Source of the DNA: an uncultured Pseudomonadota bacterium
Lineage (GTDB): Bacteria > Pseudomonadota > Gammaproteobacteria > Steroidobacterales > Steroidobacteraceae
Length of the DNA stretch: 49,438 nucleotides
Reading direction: 5' to 3'
NCBI GenBank assembly: GCA_903839465.1
Contig: CAIMCI010000273.1
Location: 1 to 49,438 of the forward strand
This document shows, piece by piece, positions 27,795 to 35,968 of this stretch. Each line of letters starts with the position of its first letter. The first letter of the stretch is position 1. The translations under genes were made by a program, and so were the position numbers. Below the pieces are notes generated by a model. It did no database searches. It saw nothing but the letters and a program-made list of their open reading frames with translations, and had not been told where the DNA came from.

Positions 27795-29219
27795 TCAGGC
27801 GCCGGCGCTCGCGAGGGCGCGCATCGCGGCCCACAGGGCGCCGACGTGCGCACGCTCGGTCGTCTCCGCGCCGATCGAGACGCGTACCATCCACTGCCCG
27901 GCGACCTTCGCCGGCGTCACGTAGGCGCAGCCAGAGGCATTGAGGCGGGCGGCCCAGTCCTGGGTGTGGCGATCCAGTGCCTCGCCGGCGAGCCCCTGCG
28001 GCTCGTGCCGAACACAGACGGTCTGCAGCGAGACCGGCGCGACGAGCCGCCAATCGGGGGTCGCCGCCACCTCGGCGGCAAGCCAGCGGGCATTGTCTAG
28101 GTCGCGGCGCAGCCGCGCGCGCAGCGCCTCGGCGCCCTCGATACGGAGCAGGTACCAGAGCTTCAGCGCGCGGAACCGCCGGCCGAGCGGTATGCCCCAG
28201 TCACGGTAGTTGATCACCTCGGCGTCGACCGCGCTGCGCAGGTAGCTTGGATTCGTCGACATGACCCGCACCAGGTGCTGCGGGTCGCGCACGTAGTAGA
28301 GCGAGCAGTCAAAGACGGCTCCCAGCCACTTGTGGGCGTTGACGATGATCGAGTCGGCCCTTTCGATTCCGTCCCAGTGGTGGCGCAGTTCCGGCAGCAG
28401 CATGCCCGATCCCGCCATCGCCGAATCAACGTGCAGCCACAGCCCTTCGCGGGCGGTGATGGCAGCGATGGCGGCGAGCGGGTCCATGGCCGTCGTCGCG
28501 GTCGTGCCGGTCGTCGCGACGACCGCGCACGGCGTCAGGCCGGCCGCCCGGTCACGGGCAATCGCGGCGTCCAGCGCCACGGGATCCAGCGCGAAGGCGC
28601 CATCCGTCGGCACCGCCCGGACATGGTCGCGGCCGAAGCCGGCGAGCACCGCCGCCTTCTCGACCGAGCTGTGGGCATGCTCCGACACGTACACGGTGAG
28701 CGCGGACGTGACCGACTGCAGTCCGCCGTGCGCGCCGCTGTAGCCCGTGGTGCGCTCACGGGCGCACAGGAGTGCTACGAGCGATGCGGTCGATGCGGTG
28801 TCCTGGATCACGCCCGAGAACGCGTCGCCTAGCCCCAGCAGCTGGCGCATCCAGTCGACGACCGCGGTTTCGAGCTCGGTCAGCGCCGGCGCCGACTGCC
28901 AGCTCAGGCCGAGGGTACCGAGGCCGGAGCTGAGGAGGTCACCGAGCACGCTCGACAGCGTGGCATTGGCGGGGAAGTAACCGAAGAAGGACGGGTGCTG
29001 CCAGTGCGTGATGCCGGGCATCAGGAGCGCCGTGACGTCGCTGAGCACCGCGGCTGCCGGTTCGCCGTGCTCCGGGGCACTCGGCGGCAGGCGCGCGGCG
29101 ATGGCGCCCGGCCGGACGGTCGCCTGGACCGGCAGCGTCCCGCGCGCCAGCTCCTCGCGGTAGTCGGCGATCGCCTCGATGAGGGCGTGGCCGGCGCGAC
29201 GAAAGTCCTCGGGAGTCAT
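27795..29219 (-). CDS. PLP-dependent aromatic/valine-type amino acid decarboxylase
   Basis: This 474-residue group-II decarboxylase shows HPSFFGYFPANATLSSVLGD and TELETAVVDWM near the N-terminus, the PLP-stacking His in HAHSSVEKAA (about residue 183), Asp265 in HVDSAMAGSG, and the Schiff-base Lys297 in NAHKWLG. It belongs to the aromatic L-amino-acid decarboxylase family. The usual HVDAAYAGSA has become HVDSAMAGSG, so the substrate may differ from DOPA or tryptophan. It is the last gene of the minus-strand bkd-ilvE-ltaE run, 28 bases after ltaE. A branched-chain or aromatic amino acid is likely; the sequence does not choose. It converges on the protease gene. Confidence 0.87.
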   Translation of the reverse strand: MTPEDFRRAGHALIEAIADYREELARGTLPVQATVRPGAIAARLPPSAPEHGEPAAAVLSDVTALLMPGITHWQHPSFFGYFPANATLSSVLGDLLSSGLGTLGLSWQSAPALTELETAVVDWMRQLLGLGDAFSGVIQDTASTASLVALLCARERTTGYSGAHGGLQSVTSALTVYVSEHAHSSVEKAAVLAGFGRDHVRAVPTDGAFALDPVALDAAIARDRAAGLTPCAVVATTGTTATTAMDPLAAIAAITAREGLWLHVDSAMAGSGMLLPELRHHWDGIERADSIIVNAHKWLGAVFDCSLYYVRDPQHLVRVMSTNPSYLRSAVDAEVINYRDWGIPLGRRFRALKLWYLLRIEGAEALRARLRRDLDNARWLAAEVAATPDWRLVAPVSLQTVCVRHEPQGLAGEALDRHTQDWAARLNASGCAYVTPAKVAGQWMVRVSIGAETTERAHVGALWAAMRALASAGA

Positions 29220-29247
29220 GCAGCGCTCCTTCGCTTGCCGGTTGGGT

Positions 29248-30309
29248 TCAGGGCCCCTCGGCGTGCAGCCGGGCCGCTGCGAGCAGGCCCTGCACGTCCT
29301 CGTCCTTCAGGTCGAAGGAGGTGACGAGGCGGATCACGACCCCGTCGTGGCCGGGCGGCGCCGGCCAGCGGTAGAACTCGAAGCCGTCACGCTCGAGACC
29401 CTCGATCACCGGCAGCGGCAGGCTGATGAACACTTCGTTCGCCTGGGTCGGTGCGGCGAGGCGCGCGCCCGGTATCCGGGCCAGCTCGCGGGACAGGGTC
29501 AGTGCCAGCGCGTTGGCGTGACGGGCATGCCGGAGCCACAGGTCACCCTCGAGATAGGCAACGAGCTGCGCGCTCAGATAACGCATCTTCGACCACAGGT
29601 GACCGGCGCGCTTGCGTCGCGACTCGAACTCGCGCGCGAGGCGCGTGTCGAAGAACACGACGACCTCGGCGGCCATGGCCCCGTTCTTGGTCGCACCGAA
29701 GGACAGGATGTCGATGCCCGAGCGCCAGGTGCAGTCGGCGGGCGAGGCGTTCAGGTGGACGACGGCATTGGCGAAGCGCGCCCCGTCCATGTGGACCGGC
29801 AGGCCCGCCGCGTGCGCGGCCGTGGTGATCGTGCGCAGCTCGTCGAGGCCGTAGACGGTGCCCCATTCGGTGGCCTGGGTCAGGCTGACCGCCGCCGGTA
29901 CGACGTGATGGACGCCCATCGAGGCCGCGAAGGCCACCCGTTCGGTGACGTCGCTCGCCGTGATCTTGCCGCCCGCGCCCGGTATGCCAAGGAGCTTCGC
30001 GCCGGCCGTGTAGAACTCCGGTGCGCCGCACTCATCGGTGACGATGTGCGCGGTCTCGTGGCAGAGCACGGCGCCGAACGGCGGCGTGACGCAGGCAAGC
30101 GCCAGTGCATTCGCCGCCGTCCCGGTCGTGACCGGGTAGGCCAGGACGTCGTGCTCGAAGAGGCGGTTGAGCTGCTCGCCGAGCTGCCTCGTGTACTCGT
30201 CGTCACCGTAGGAGTGGACGGGCCCGTGGCTCGCGGCGGCAAGCGCGGCCAGTATCTGCGGCGCCATTGGCGTCACGTTGTCGCTGCCGAAGTTCTTGCG
30301 GAGGGTCAT
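29248..30309 (-). CDS. ltaE: Low-specificity L-threonine aldolase
   Basis: This 353-residue PLP enzyme has KNFGSDNVTPMAP at the N-terminus, the active-site HxxxH pair in CHETAHI (His85), Asp175 in VHMDGARFANA, and the Schiff-base Lys208 in SFGATKNGAM. It cleaves L-threonine or L-allo-threonine (and beta-hydroxy amino acids) to glycine and an aldehyde. Length fits the family (about 340). It lies between ilvE (81-base gap) and the decarboxylase (28-base gap), apparently in one transcript. A role supplying glycine or consuming beta-hydroxy branched amino acids is inferred only from context. Confidence 0.92.
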   Translation of the reverse strand: MTLRKNFGSDNVTPMAPQILAALAAASHGPVHSYGDDEYTRQLGEQLNRLFEHDVLAYPVTTGTAANALALACVTPPFGAVLCHETAHIVTDECGAPEFYTAGAKLLGIPGAGGKITASDVTERVAFAASMGVHHVVPAAVSLTQATEWGTVYGLDELRTITTAAHAAGLPVHMDGARFANAVVHLNASPADCTWRSGIDILSFGATKNGAMAAEVVVFFDTRLAREFESRRKRAGHLWSKMRYLSAQLVAYLEGDLWLRHARHANALALTLSRELARIPGARLAAPTQANEVFISLPLPVIEGLERDGFEFYRWPAPPGHDGVVIRLVTSFDLKDEDVQGLLAAARLHAEGP

Positions 30310-30355
30310 GGTTCGCTTCGCTGTCTCGGTCGATGGGGGAGGGATGGAACGGGGC

Positions 30356-30372
30356 GCGGGCCGCCGGCCCGC
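30356..30372 (-). terminator. GC hairpin between ilvE and ltaE
   Basis: GCGGGCC (30356-30362) and GGCCCGC (30366-30372) form a seven-pair stem with a three-base loop, 19 bases after the ilvE stop. It may partly terminate the bkd-ilvE transcript or stabilise its end before ltaE. No T-run follows. Confidence 0.35.
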
Positions 30373-30390
30373 ACCCGTTGCGGGCCGCCG

Positions 30391-31431
30391 TCAGACGCGG
30401 CTGAGCCAGCCGTGCCGGTCGGCGCTCTCACCGCGCTGGATGGCGACGAGGGCGGATCGCAGCCGGCGCGTCTCGGGGCCCACGTCACCGCCGCCGACCG
30501 GATACTCCTGCCCGTCGTGGATCAGGGTACCGACGCCGGTCAGCACCGCCGCGGTGCCGGACAGCGCGGCCTCGCCGGTGCGCGCCCAGTCGAGCATCTC
30601 CCGCACCGTGAACACCCGTTCTTCGACGGTGTAGCCGAGATCGGCGGCCAGCGTCAGCAGCGAATCGCGCGTGACGCCGTGCAGGAACGACGGGTCGAGG
30701 CTGCGGGTGAGGATGCGGCCCTCGCGCAGCAGCAGGAAATTGGCCGCGCCCGTCTCCTGGACCGAGCCGCCGGGGCAGAACAGCACCTGATCGGCGCCGT
30801 GGCGGGTCCGGGCGTCGAGTGTCGGCTTCATCGCCGCGGCATAGTTGCCGCCGGTCTTGACCATGCCGAGATGGGAGGCCGTGCGGCTGTTCTGGTCGTC
30901 GACGAAGATGCGCAGCGGCTTCATGCCGCCCGCGAAGTAGTCCCAGACCGGACTCGCCAGCACGAGCAGGGTGGCCTCGCCGGAGGGCGTCGCGGCGGCG
31001 CCGATGTTGGCCAAAGTCCCCATCAGGAGCGGTCGCAGGTACAGCGCGCCCGGGGCCTCCGGTACTTCGCCTGCAACCGCCCGGCACACCTCGCGCACCA
31101 GCCGGTCTAGAGTGCCTGCGTCCGGTTCCGGCAGGACGAGATGGCGCGCGCTCTGGCGCATCCGCGCGATGTGCTTGTCGAGGCGAAAGACGTTGATCGA
31201 GCCGTCGGTCCAGCGGTAGGCCTTCAGGCCCTCGAAGCAGGTGCTCGAATAGTGCAGGACGTGCGCCGCCGGGCTGAGCGTGATCGGCGCGGTCGCTTCG
31301 ACCGCAGCCGGCCCCCACTGGCCATCGGCAAAACGCACCACGCCCATGCGGCTGGCGAGGACGGTACCGAAGGCGGGGCGCGATTCGGCGGCGGGCGGCG
31401 GGGCAGGCGGGGTGGCGGGTTGCGCGGTCAT
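30391..31431 (-). CDS. ilvE: Branched-chain amino acid aminotransferase
   Basis: This 346-residue fold-type-IV PLP transaminase contains STCFEGLKAYR, YLRPLLMGT, the catalytic Lys192 in MVKTGGNYAAAM, and QETGAANFLLL with the PLP-ring Glu. It is the longer, eukaryote-like/BCAT type rather than the 309-residue E. coli type. It converts leucine, isoleucine and valine to their 2-keto acids, which are the substrates of the BkdAB complex encoded just upstream. An N-terminal Ala/Pro-rich tail of about 18 residues is extra; ATG 31431 is used although the frame opens at 31494. The gap to bkdB is 81 bases, so co-transcription is probable. Confidence 0.93.
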   Translation of the reverse strand: MTAQPATPPAPPPAAESRPAFGTVLASRMGVVRFADGQWGPAAVEATAPITLSPAAHVLHYSSTCFEGLKAYRWTDGSINVFRLDKHIARMRQSARHLVLPEPDAGTLDRLVREVCRAVAGEVPEAPGALYLRPLLMGTLANIGAAATPSGEATLLVLASPVWDYFAGGMKPLRIFVDDQNSRTASHLGMVKTGGNYAAAMKPTLDARTRHGADQVLFCPGGSVQETGAANFLLLREGRILTRSLDPSFLHGVTRDSLLTLAADLGYTVEERVFTVREMLDWARTGEAALSGTAAVLTGVGTLIHDGQEYPVGGGDVGPETRRLRSALVAIQRGESADRHGWLSRV

Positions 31432-31512
31432 GGCGTGATCTTCCGGGAACTGTCGGAGGGATCGGCGCCGTGCAGCCGGTCGCATACCCGGCACCTGAGA
31501 GCCTCTACCTTA

Positions 31513-32748
31513 CTACGGCATGAAGATTCGTGCCGGGTGTTCGAGCCGTTCCTTCAGTGCCTGGATCATGGCCGCGGCGTCATAGCCGTCGACGAAGCGG
31601 TGATCGAAGGACGAGGACAGGTTCATGATCCGGCGGATCGCGATGGCACCCTGGTGGACCACCGGCCGCTCGACGGCCTTGTTGACACCGACGATGGCGA
31701 CCTCCGGCATGTTGATCACCGGCGTCGAGGCGATGCCGCCGAGCCGGCCGAGGCTCGTGACCGTGATCGTCGAGCCGGACAGCTCGTGGCGCTGCGCCGT
31801 GTTGCGGCGCGCGGCATCGGCCACGCGGCGGATCTCGGTCGCGACGCCTTCGAGTGACAGCCGTTCGGCGTTGCGCACCACCGGAACCTTCAGCCCGTCC
31901 GGCGTCTGCGTCGCGACGCCGACGTGCACGGCGCGGTGGCGGACGATCACGCCGCGCTGGGCGTCGTAGAGGGCGTTGCACTGCGGGAACTCGCGCAGCA
32001 CCTGCACGAGGCCGAGGACCAGGAACGGCAGGTAGCTGAACGAGGGCACGCCCTTGGGCTGTCGCTCGTTCAGGTGGGCGCGCAGCGCCTCGAGCTCGGT
32101 GACGTCGATTTCCTCGACATACGAGAAGTGCGGAATGCTGCGCTTGGCTTCGGTCATCCGCTCGGCGATGACCCGCCGCACGCCGATGATCTTGATCTCG
32201 GTGGTGTCGGCGGCATCGACCGCCGTGCCCGCCGTCGCCGGTCGCGCGGCGGGGCGCGCCGCCCGGGCCGCCTCGACGTCCTCGCGCGTGATCCGTCCAC
32301 CGGGACCGGTACCGGGCAGGGACGTAAGCTCAAGGCCGGCTTCGCGCGCCCGCCGGCGCGTGGCGGGCGAGGCCTGGATCCGCCCGGCGCTGGCGGTCGG
32401 CGCCGGATCGGCAGCGACGGCCGGTGCCGGGCTGACGGGCGCGGCGGCCGCCACCGCCGGTGGCGGGTTTGACGCCGCCGGCGATTCGCCGCCGGGGCTC
32501 GCCGCCCCGTCGAGTTCGAACACGGCCAGTTCGGAGCCTACCGCGAGCGAATCGCCGGGCTCGCCGCTGACCGACACCAGGCGACCCGTCGCCGGCGCGT
32601 GCACCTCGACGACCGCCTTGTCGGTTGCCAGCTCGACAAACGGCGAGTCCTCCTTGACGAAGTCGCCGGCTTTCACGTGCCAGGCGACCACCTCGGCGGC
32701 CACCGTGCCTTCACCGAGGTCCGGAACCCTGAAGACGTAGCGGCTCAC
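31513..32748 (-). CDS. bkdB: Branched-chain 2-oxo acid dehydrogenase, E2 (dihydrolipoamide acyltransferase)
   Basis: This 411-residue E2 has one lipoyl domain (residues 1-78, Lys44 in ATDKAVVE), an Ala/Pro linker, a peripheral-subunit-binding domain (about residues 133-170; ATRRRAREAGL and GPGGRITREDVE), and a catalytic domain ending in FDHRFVDGYDAA with the HxxxDG motif. It transfers the acyl group from lipoamide to CoA, giving isovaleryl-, isobutyryl- or 2-methylbutyryl-CoA. GTG 32748 overlaps the E1-beta stop by four bases. A single lipoyl domain is usual for the branched-chain E2. No E3 (lpd) gene follows; ilvE does instead. Confidence 0.93.
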   Translation of the reverse strand: MSRYVFRVPDLGEGTVAAEVVAWHVKAGDFVKEDSPFVELATDKAVVEVHAPATGRLVSVSGEPGDSLAVGSELAVFELDGAASPGGESPAASNPPPAVAAAAPVSPAPAVAADPAPTASAGRIQASPATRRRAREAGLELTSLPGTGPGGRITREDVEAARAARPAARPATAGTAVDAADTTEIKIIGVRRVIAERMTEAKRSIPHFSYVEEIDVTELEALRAHLNERQPKGVPSFSYLPFLVLGLVQVLREFPQCNALYDAQRGVIVRHRAVHVGVATQTPDGLKVPVVRNAERLSLEGVATEIRRVADAARRNTAQRHELSGSTITVTSLGRLGGIASTPVINMPEVAIVGVNKAVERPVVHQGAIAIRRIMNLSSSFDHRFVDGYDAAAMIQALKERLEHPARIFMP

Positions 32749-33761
32749 GAGGCCTCCATGACCGATTTCAGCGCCGCGATGATCCGCGCGGGACCGGGGA
32801 AGTACTCCCACTCAAACGCATGCGGGTACGGCGTGTCCCAGCCGGCGACGCGCAGGATCGGTGCCTCGAGATGCCAGAAGCAGTCCTGCTGGATCTGCGC
32901 CACGAGCTCGCCGCCGAAGCCGCCGAAGCCGGTGGCCTCGTGCACGACGATGCAGCGGCCGGTCTTGCGCACCGAGCTGGCGATGGTGTGGATGTCGAGT
33001 GGCACGATCGAGCGTACATCGACGATTTCAGCCTCTATCCCCGCGGTGCGCGCCGCGGCCTGGGCCACGTGGACCATGGTGCCGTAGGTCACGATGGTGA
33101 CCTGGCTGCCTTCCTGCGCGACCTCGGCGTAGCCGATCGGCACTTTGTAATAGCCGTCCGGAACCTCGCCCTTGGGATGGTTGTTCCAGGGCTGGGCGGG
33201 CTGGTCCGGCTCGCCGTAGAAGGGCCCGTTGTAGAGGCGCTTCGGCTCGAGGAAGACGACCGGGTCGTCATCCTCGATCGCCGAGATCAGCAGACCCTTG
33301 GCGTCGTAGGGATTCGACGGCATCACCACCTTGAGGCCGCAGACGTGCGCGAACACGGCCTCCGGGCTCTGCGAATGGGTCTGGCCGCCGCGGATGCCAC
33401 CGCCACACGGCGTGCGGATGGTGACCGGTGCGTAGAACTCGCCGGCGCTGCGATAGCGCAGCCGGGCGAGCTCGCTGACGATCTGGTCATAGGCCGGGTA
33501 GATATAGTCCGCGAACTGGATCTCGGCGACCGGGCGCAGGCCGTGCACGCCCATGCCGATCGCGGTCGCCACGATGCCGCCCTCGGCGATCGGCGAGTCG
33601 AGCACGCGGTGTTCGCCGTACTTGCGCTGCAGGCCCTCGGTCACGCGAAAGACACCGCCGAAGTAGCCGACGTCCTCGCCCATCAGCACGACCGCCGGAT
33701 CGCGCGCCATCATCGTGTCGAGCGCCGAGTTCAGCGCCTGGAGCATGTTCATGATCGCCAT
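32745..33761 (-). CDS. bkdA2: Branched-chain 2-oxo acid dehydrogenase, E1 beta subunit
   Basis: This 338-residue transketolase-like C-terminal subunit shows MGEDVGYFGGVFRVTEGL, PIAEGGIVATAIGMG and EIQFADYIYPAYDQI, all characteristic of BCKDH/PDH E1-beta. It forms an alpha2-beta2 thiamine-diphosphate enzyme with the subunit encoded three bases upstream. The Glu in MGED activates the cofactor. Its TGA overlaps the E2 GTG start, which argues for tight translational coupling and stoichiometry. Confidence 0.95.
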   Translation of the reverse strand: MAIMNMLQALNSALDTMMARDPAVVLMGEDVGYFGGVFRVTEGLQRKYGEHRVLDSPIAEGGIVATAIGMGVHGLRPVAEIQFADYIYPAYDQIVSELARLRYRSAGEFYAPVTIRTPCGGGIRGGQTHSQSPEAVFAHVCGLKVVMPSNPYDAKGLLISAIEDDDPVVFLEPKRLYNGPFYGEPDQPAQPWNNHPKGEVPDGYYKVPIGYAEVAQEGSQVTIVTYGTMVHVAQAAARTAGIEAEIVDVRSIVPLDIHTIASSVRKTGRCIVVHEATGFGGFGGELVAQIQQDCFWHLEAPILRVAGWDTPYPHAFEWEYFPGPARIIAALKSVMEAS

Positions 33762-33764
33762 GGT

Positions 33765-35000
33765 TCAGCCCCGGAGTGCGCGCAGCTGCGCCTGCTGGAT
33801 CTTCAGGTGCTCGGGCATGTCCTTGAACACGTCCTCGAACATCGTGCCCGACTCCAGGCGCGGCCCGTCGGTCATGGTCCCGTAGGTGATCGCCTCCTTC
33901 CACGAGTCGGTCACGTGCGCCTCGAGTTCCTCGGCGAGCTGCGCGTGCCGCTCCTCGGTCCATTCGCCGAGGCGGATCAGGTGCTGCTTCAGGCGCTCGA
34001 TGGGATCGCCCAGCGGCCAGCGCTCGTAGTCGTCCTTTGGCCGGTAGCGGGACGGATCGTCGCTGGTCGAATGGGCTCCGCCGCGGTAGGTCACGAGCTC
34101 GATGAGCGTCGGACCGAAGCCGTTGCGGGCGCGTTCCGCGGCCCAGGTCGTCACGGCGTAGGTGGCCAGGAAATCGTTGCCGTCGACACGGATGCCGGGC
34201 ACGCCGTAGCCGTTGCCGCGCGCGGCGAACGAGCGCTGCTCGCCGCCGGCGAAACCCTGGAAGGTCGAGATGGCCCACTGGTTGTTGGTCACGTTGAGGA
34301 TCACCGGCGCCTGGTAGACGGCGGCGAACAGCAGCGCGTAGTGGAAGTCGGCCTCGGCGGTGCTGCCCTCGCCGAGCCAGCTCGCCGCCAGGCGGTCCTC
34401 GCCCTTGATCGCAGCCGCCATGGCCCAGCCGACGGCCTGCGGAAACTGGGTGGCGAGATTGCCGGACTGGGAGAAGAGGTTGCCCTCCTTCCAGTGGTAC
34501 AGGACCGGCAGCTGCCGACCCTTGCACATGTCGCGGGTATTGGACAGCACCTGGCACATCAGCACCACCAGCGGCCGGCCGCGGGTGATCTGCAGGCCCT
34601 GGTTGCGGTAGGCGGGAAACAGCATGTCGCTCGGCCGCAGCGCCATGCACTGCGCCACCGAGACCGCTTCCTCGCCATAGGCGCGCATGTAGAACGAGAT
34701 CTTGCCCTGGCGCTGCATCCGCTGCATGCGGTTGTCGTACAGGCGCGTCAGCAGCATGTGGCGCAGGCCGATCTGCAGCTCGCCGGCGTCGAGGTGCGGA
34801 TGCCAGGGGCCTACCGCGCGGTGATCCTCGTCGAGCACGCGGACCATCGAGTTGGCGAGGTCGGCGATATCGGCTGCCGGCGCGTTGATGTCGGGTCGGG
34901 CCACGGCCCCGGCAGGGGAAATCTGCACGTAGCTGAAGTCCGGGGTTTCACCCGGACGGGCATGGGCCTTCGGCACGTGCAGGCGGGACTTCGGCGTCAT
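33765..35000 (-). CDS. bkdA1: Branched-chain 2-oxo acid dehydrogenase, E1 alpha subunit
   Basis: This 411-residue subunit carries the thiamine-diphosphate motif beginning GEGSTAEADFH and ending NNQWAIS, plus LVTYRGGAHSTSDDPSRYRP, the loop that is phosphorylated in animal BCKDH. The first 60 residues form the extra N-terminal arm of the Pseudomonas BkdA1 type. It decarboxylates the 2-keto acids and reductively acylates the E2 lipoyl group. ATG 35000 overlaps the stop of the small ACT-like gene (ATGA), so its translation depends on that leader gene. Confidence 0.95.
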   Translation of the reverse strand: MTPKSRLHVPKAHARPGETPDFSYVQISPAGAVARPDINAPAADIADLANSMVRVLDEDHRAVGPWHPHLDAGELQIGLRHMLLTRLYDNRMQRMQRQGKISFYMRAYGEEAVSVAQCMALRPSDMLFPAYRNQGLQITRGRPLVVLMCQVLSNTRDMCKGRQLPVLYHWKEGNLFSQSGNLATQFPQAVGWAMAAAIKGEDRLAASWLGEGSTAEADFHYALLFAAVYQAPVILNVTNNQWAISTFQGFAGGEQRSFAARGNGYGVPGIRVDGNDFLATYAVTTWAAERARNGFGPTLIELVTYRGGAHSTSDDPSRYRPKDDYERWPLGDPIERLKQHLIRLGEWTEERHAQLAEELEAHVTDSWKEAITYGTMTDGPRLESGTMFEDVFKDMPEHLKIQQAQLRALRG

Positions 35001-35335
35001 GGCAGCTCCTCTCCGGGGACATTGTCGCGCAGCGCGCGGGCGGCGCCCACCTCGGCGACCGTTACGCTGGCGATGCCCGGCTGCAGCCGGAGTGCCGCCG
35101 CGAGGCCCGCGATCTCGGTGCTGCTGCCGACGATCTCGGCGGCGATGACGCGGCCGTGTTCCGGGCCGCCGGCGACGTCGGAGGCGAGGAGCCGCAGGCT
35201 GCGCGCCGCGAGAGCGGCGCGCAGCAGTCCCTCGGCATCGCCGGTCGTGGAGCGGACCAGCAGGAGGCTGGCGACGGTTGACGGGGGTGCCGGGGGGACG
35301 GTCGGCATCGGATCCAGGGAGAGCACGGTGGCCAT
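34997..35335 (-). CDS. Small ACT-like protein heading the bkd operon
   Basis: This 112-residue protein reads as a single beta-alpha-beta-beta-alpha-beta ACT fold: strand VASLLLVRST, helix GLLRAALAARSL, strand RLLASDVAGG, strand GRVIAAEIVG, helix TEIAGLAAALRLQPGI, strand ASVTVAEV. ACT modules, such as IlvN in acetolactate synthase, bind amino acids and regulate enzymes. It is the first gene of the operon, on the divergent promoter with the Lrp regulator, and its TGA overlaps the ATG of bkdA1. A role as branched-chain amino-acid-responsive regulatory subunit or antiactivator of BCKDH is an inference. The fold assignment comes from pattern reading, so a search should confirm it. ATG 35335 is the likely start. 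Confidence 0.65.
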   Translation of the reverse strand: MATVLSLDPMPTVPPAPPSTVASLLLVRSTTGDAEGLLRAALAARSLRLLASDVAGGPEHGRVIAAEIVGSSTEIAGLAAALRLQPGIASVTVAEVGAARALRDNVPGEELP

Positions 35336-35440
35336 CGGGCGGAAGTCTCCGATCGTCGCAAACGGGGGACCGGCAGGCCGGCCCCCGCGGGTCGTTGAAT
35401 GCCCGCAAGGGTAGCCCAGTCCGCCCGCAAAGGTGACCCA

Positions 35441-35506
35441 AAGTATTTGCATATACGAAAATTATTAGATAAGTTTTATACTGAATGCGCTTGAGAAGAT
35501 ATTTCT
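35441..35506. promoter_or_regulatory. AT-rich divergent promoter/operator region of bkd and bkdR
   Basis: This stretch is sharply AT-rich against the surrounding GC-rich DNA. It contains ACGAAAATTATTAGA, which matches the Lrp consensus YAGHAWATTWTDCTR at 11 of 15 positions, and TATACT (35477-35482) as a possible -10 for bkdR. It is the expected place for BkdR binding to control the bkd operon and its own gene. Confidence 0.5.
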
Positions 35507-35968
35507 ATGCCGATTGATCGCACGGACAGGCAAATTCTTGCTGCATTGCAAAAAGATGGCTCGCTGTCGACCGCCGATATCGCGCAGAAAGTGGGTCTGT
35601 CCCAGTCGCCGTGCTGGCGACGGATCAACCAGATGGAGAGCGACGGCGTCATCGAGCGCCGCGTGGCGCTCCTGTCACGGGCCCGTCTCGGGCTCGACGT
35701 ACTGGTGCTGGTGCAGGTGAAGCTCGCCAGTCACGGCTGGCAGTCGCTGCCCAAGTTCAAGCAGGAAGTGGTCAGCTTCCCGGAAGTCATGCAGTGCTTC
35801 CTGATGATGGGCGACGTCGACTTCATGCTGCTCGTCGCGACCCGAACCATCAACGACTACAACGATTTCGTGCAGAAGCGGCTGTCGCAGATCCCGGGCG
35901 TCGAGTCGATCAATTCGCGGATCGTGCTCGAGGAAACCAAGAACACGACCGAGCTGCCGCTGGACTAG
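35507..35968 (+). CDS. bkdR: Lrp/AsnC-family regulator, BkdR type
   Basis: This 153-residue protein has an AsnC helix-turn-helix (RTDRQILAALQKDGSLSTADIAQKVGLSQSPCWRRINQMESDGVI, residues about 4-50) and a RAM ligand domain (about 65-145; SFPEVMQCFLMMGDVDFMLLVATRTINDYNDF). Divergent placement from bkdA1 matches Pseudomonas BkdR, which activates branched-chain keto acid dehydrogenase in response to branched-chain amino acids. The ATG at 35507 has weak Shine-Dalgarno sequence nearby (GAGAAGA about twelve bases upstream). Its stop overlaps that of the convergent GGDEF gene on the opposite strand. Confidence 0.9.
   Translation: MPIDRTDRQILAALQKDGSLSTADIAQKVGLSQSPCWRRINQMESDGVIERRVALLSRARLGLDVLVLVQVKLASHGWQSLPKFKQEVVSFPEVMQCFLMMGDVDFMLLVATRTINDYNDFVQKRLSQIPGVESINSRIVLEETKNTTELPLD

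Noticed and set aside
32820-35414. 864-codon open frame on the plus strand opposite the bkd genes
   Set aside because: Antisense shadow; crosses four real minus-strand genes whose overlaps and motifs are intact.
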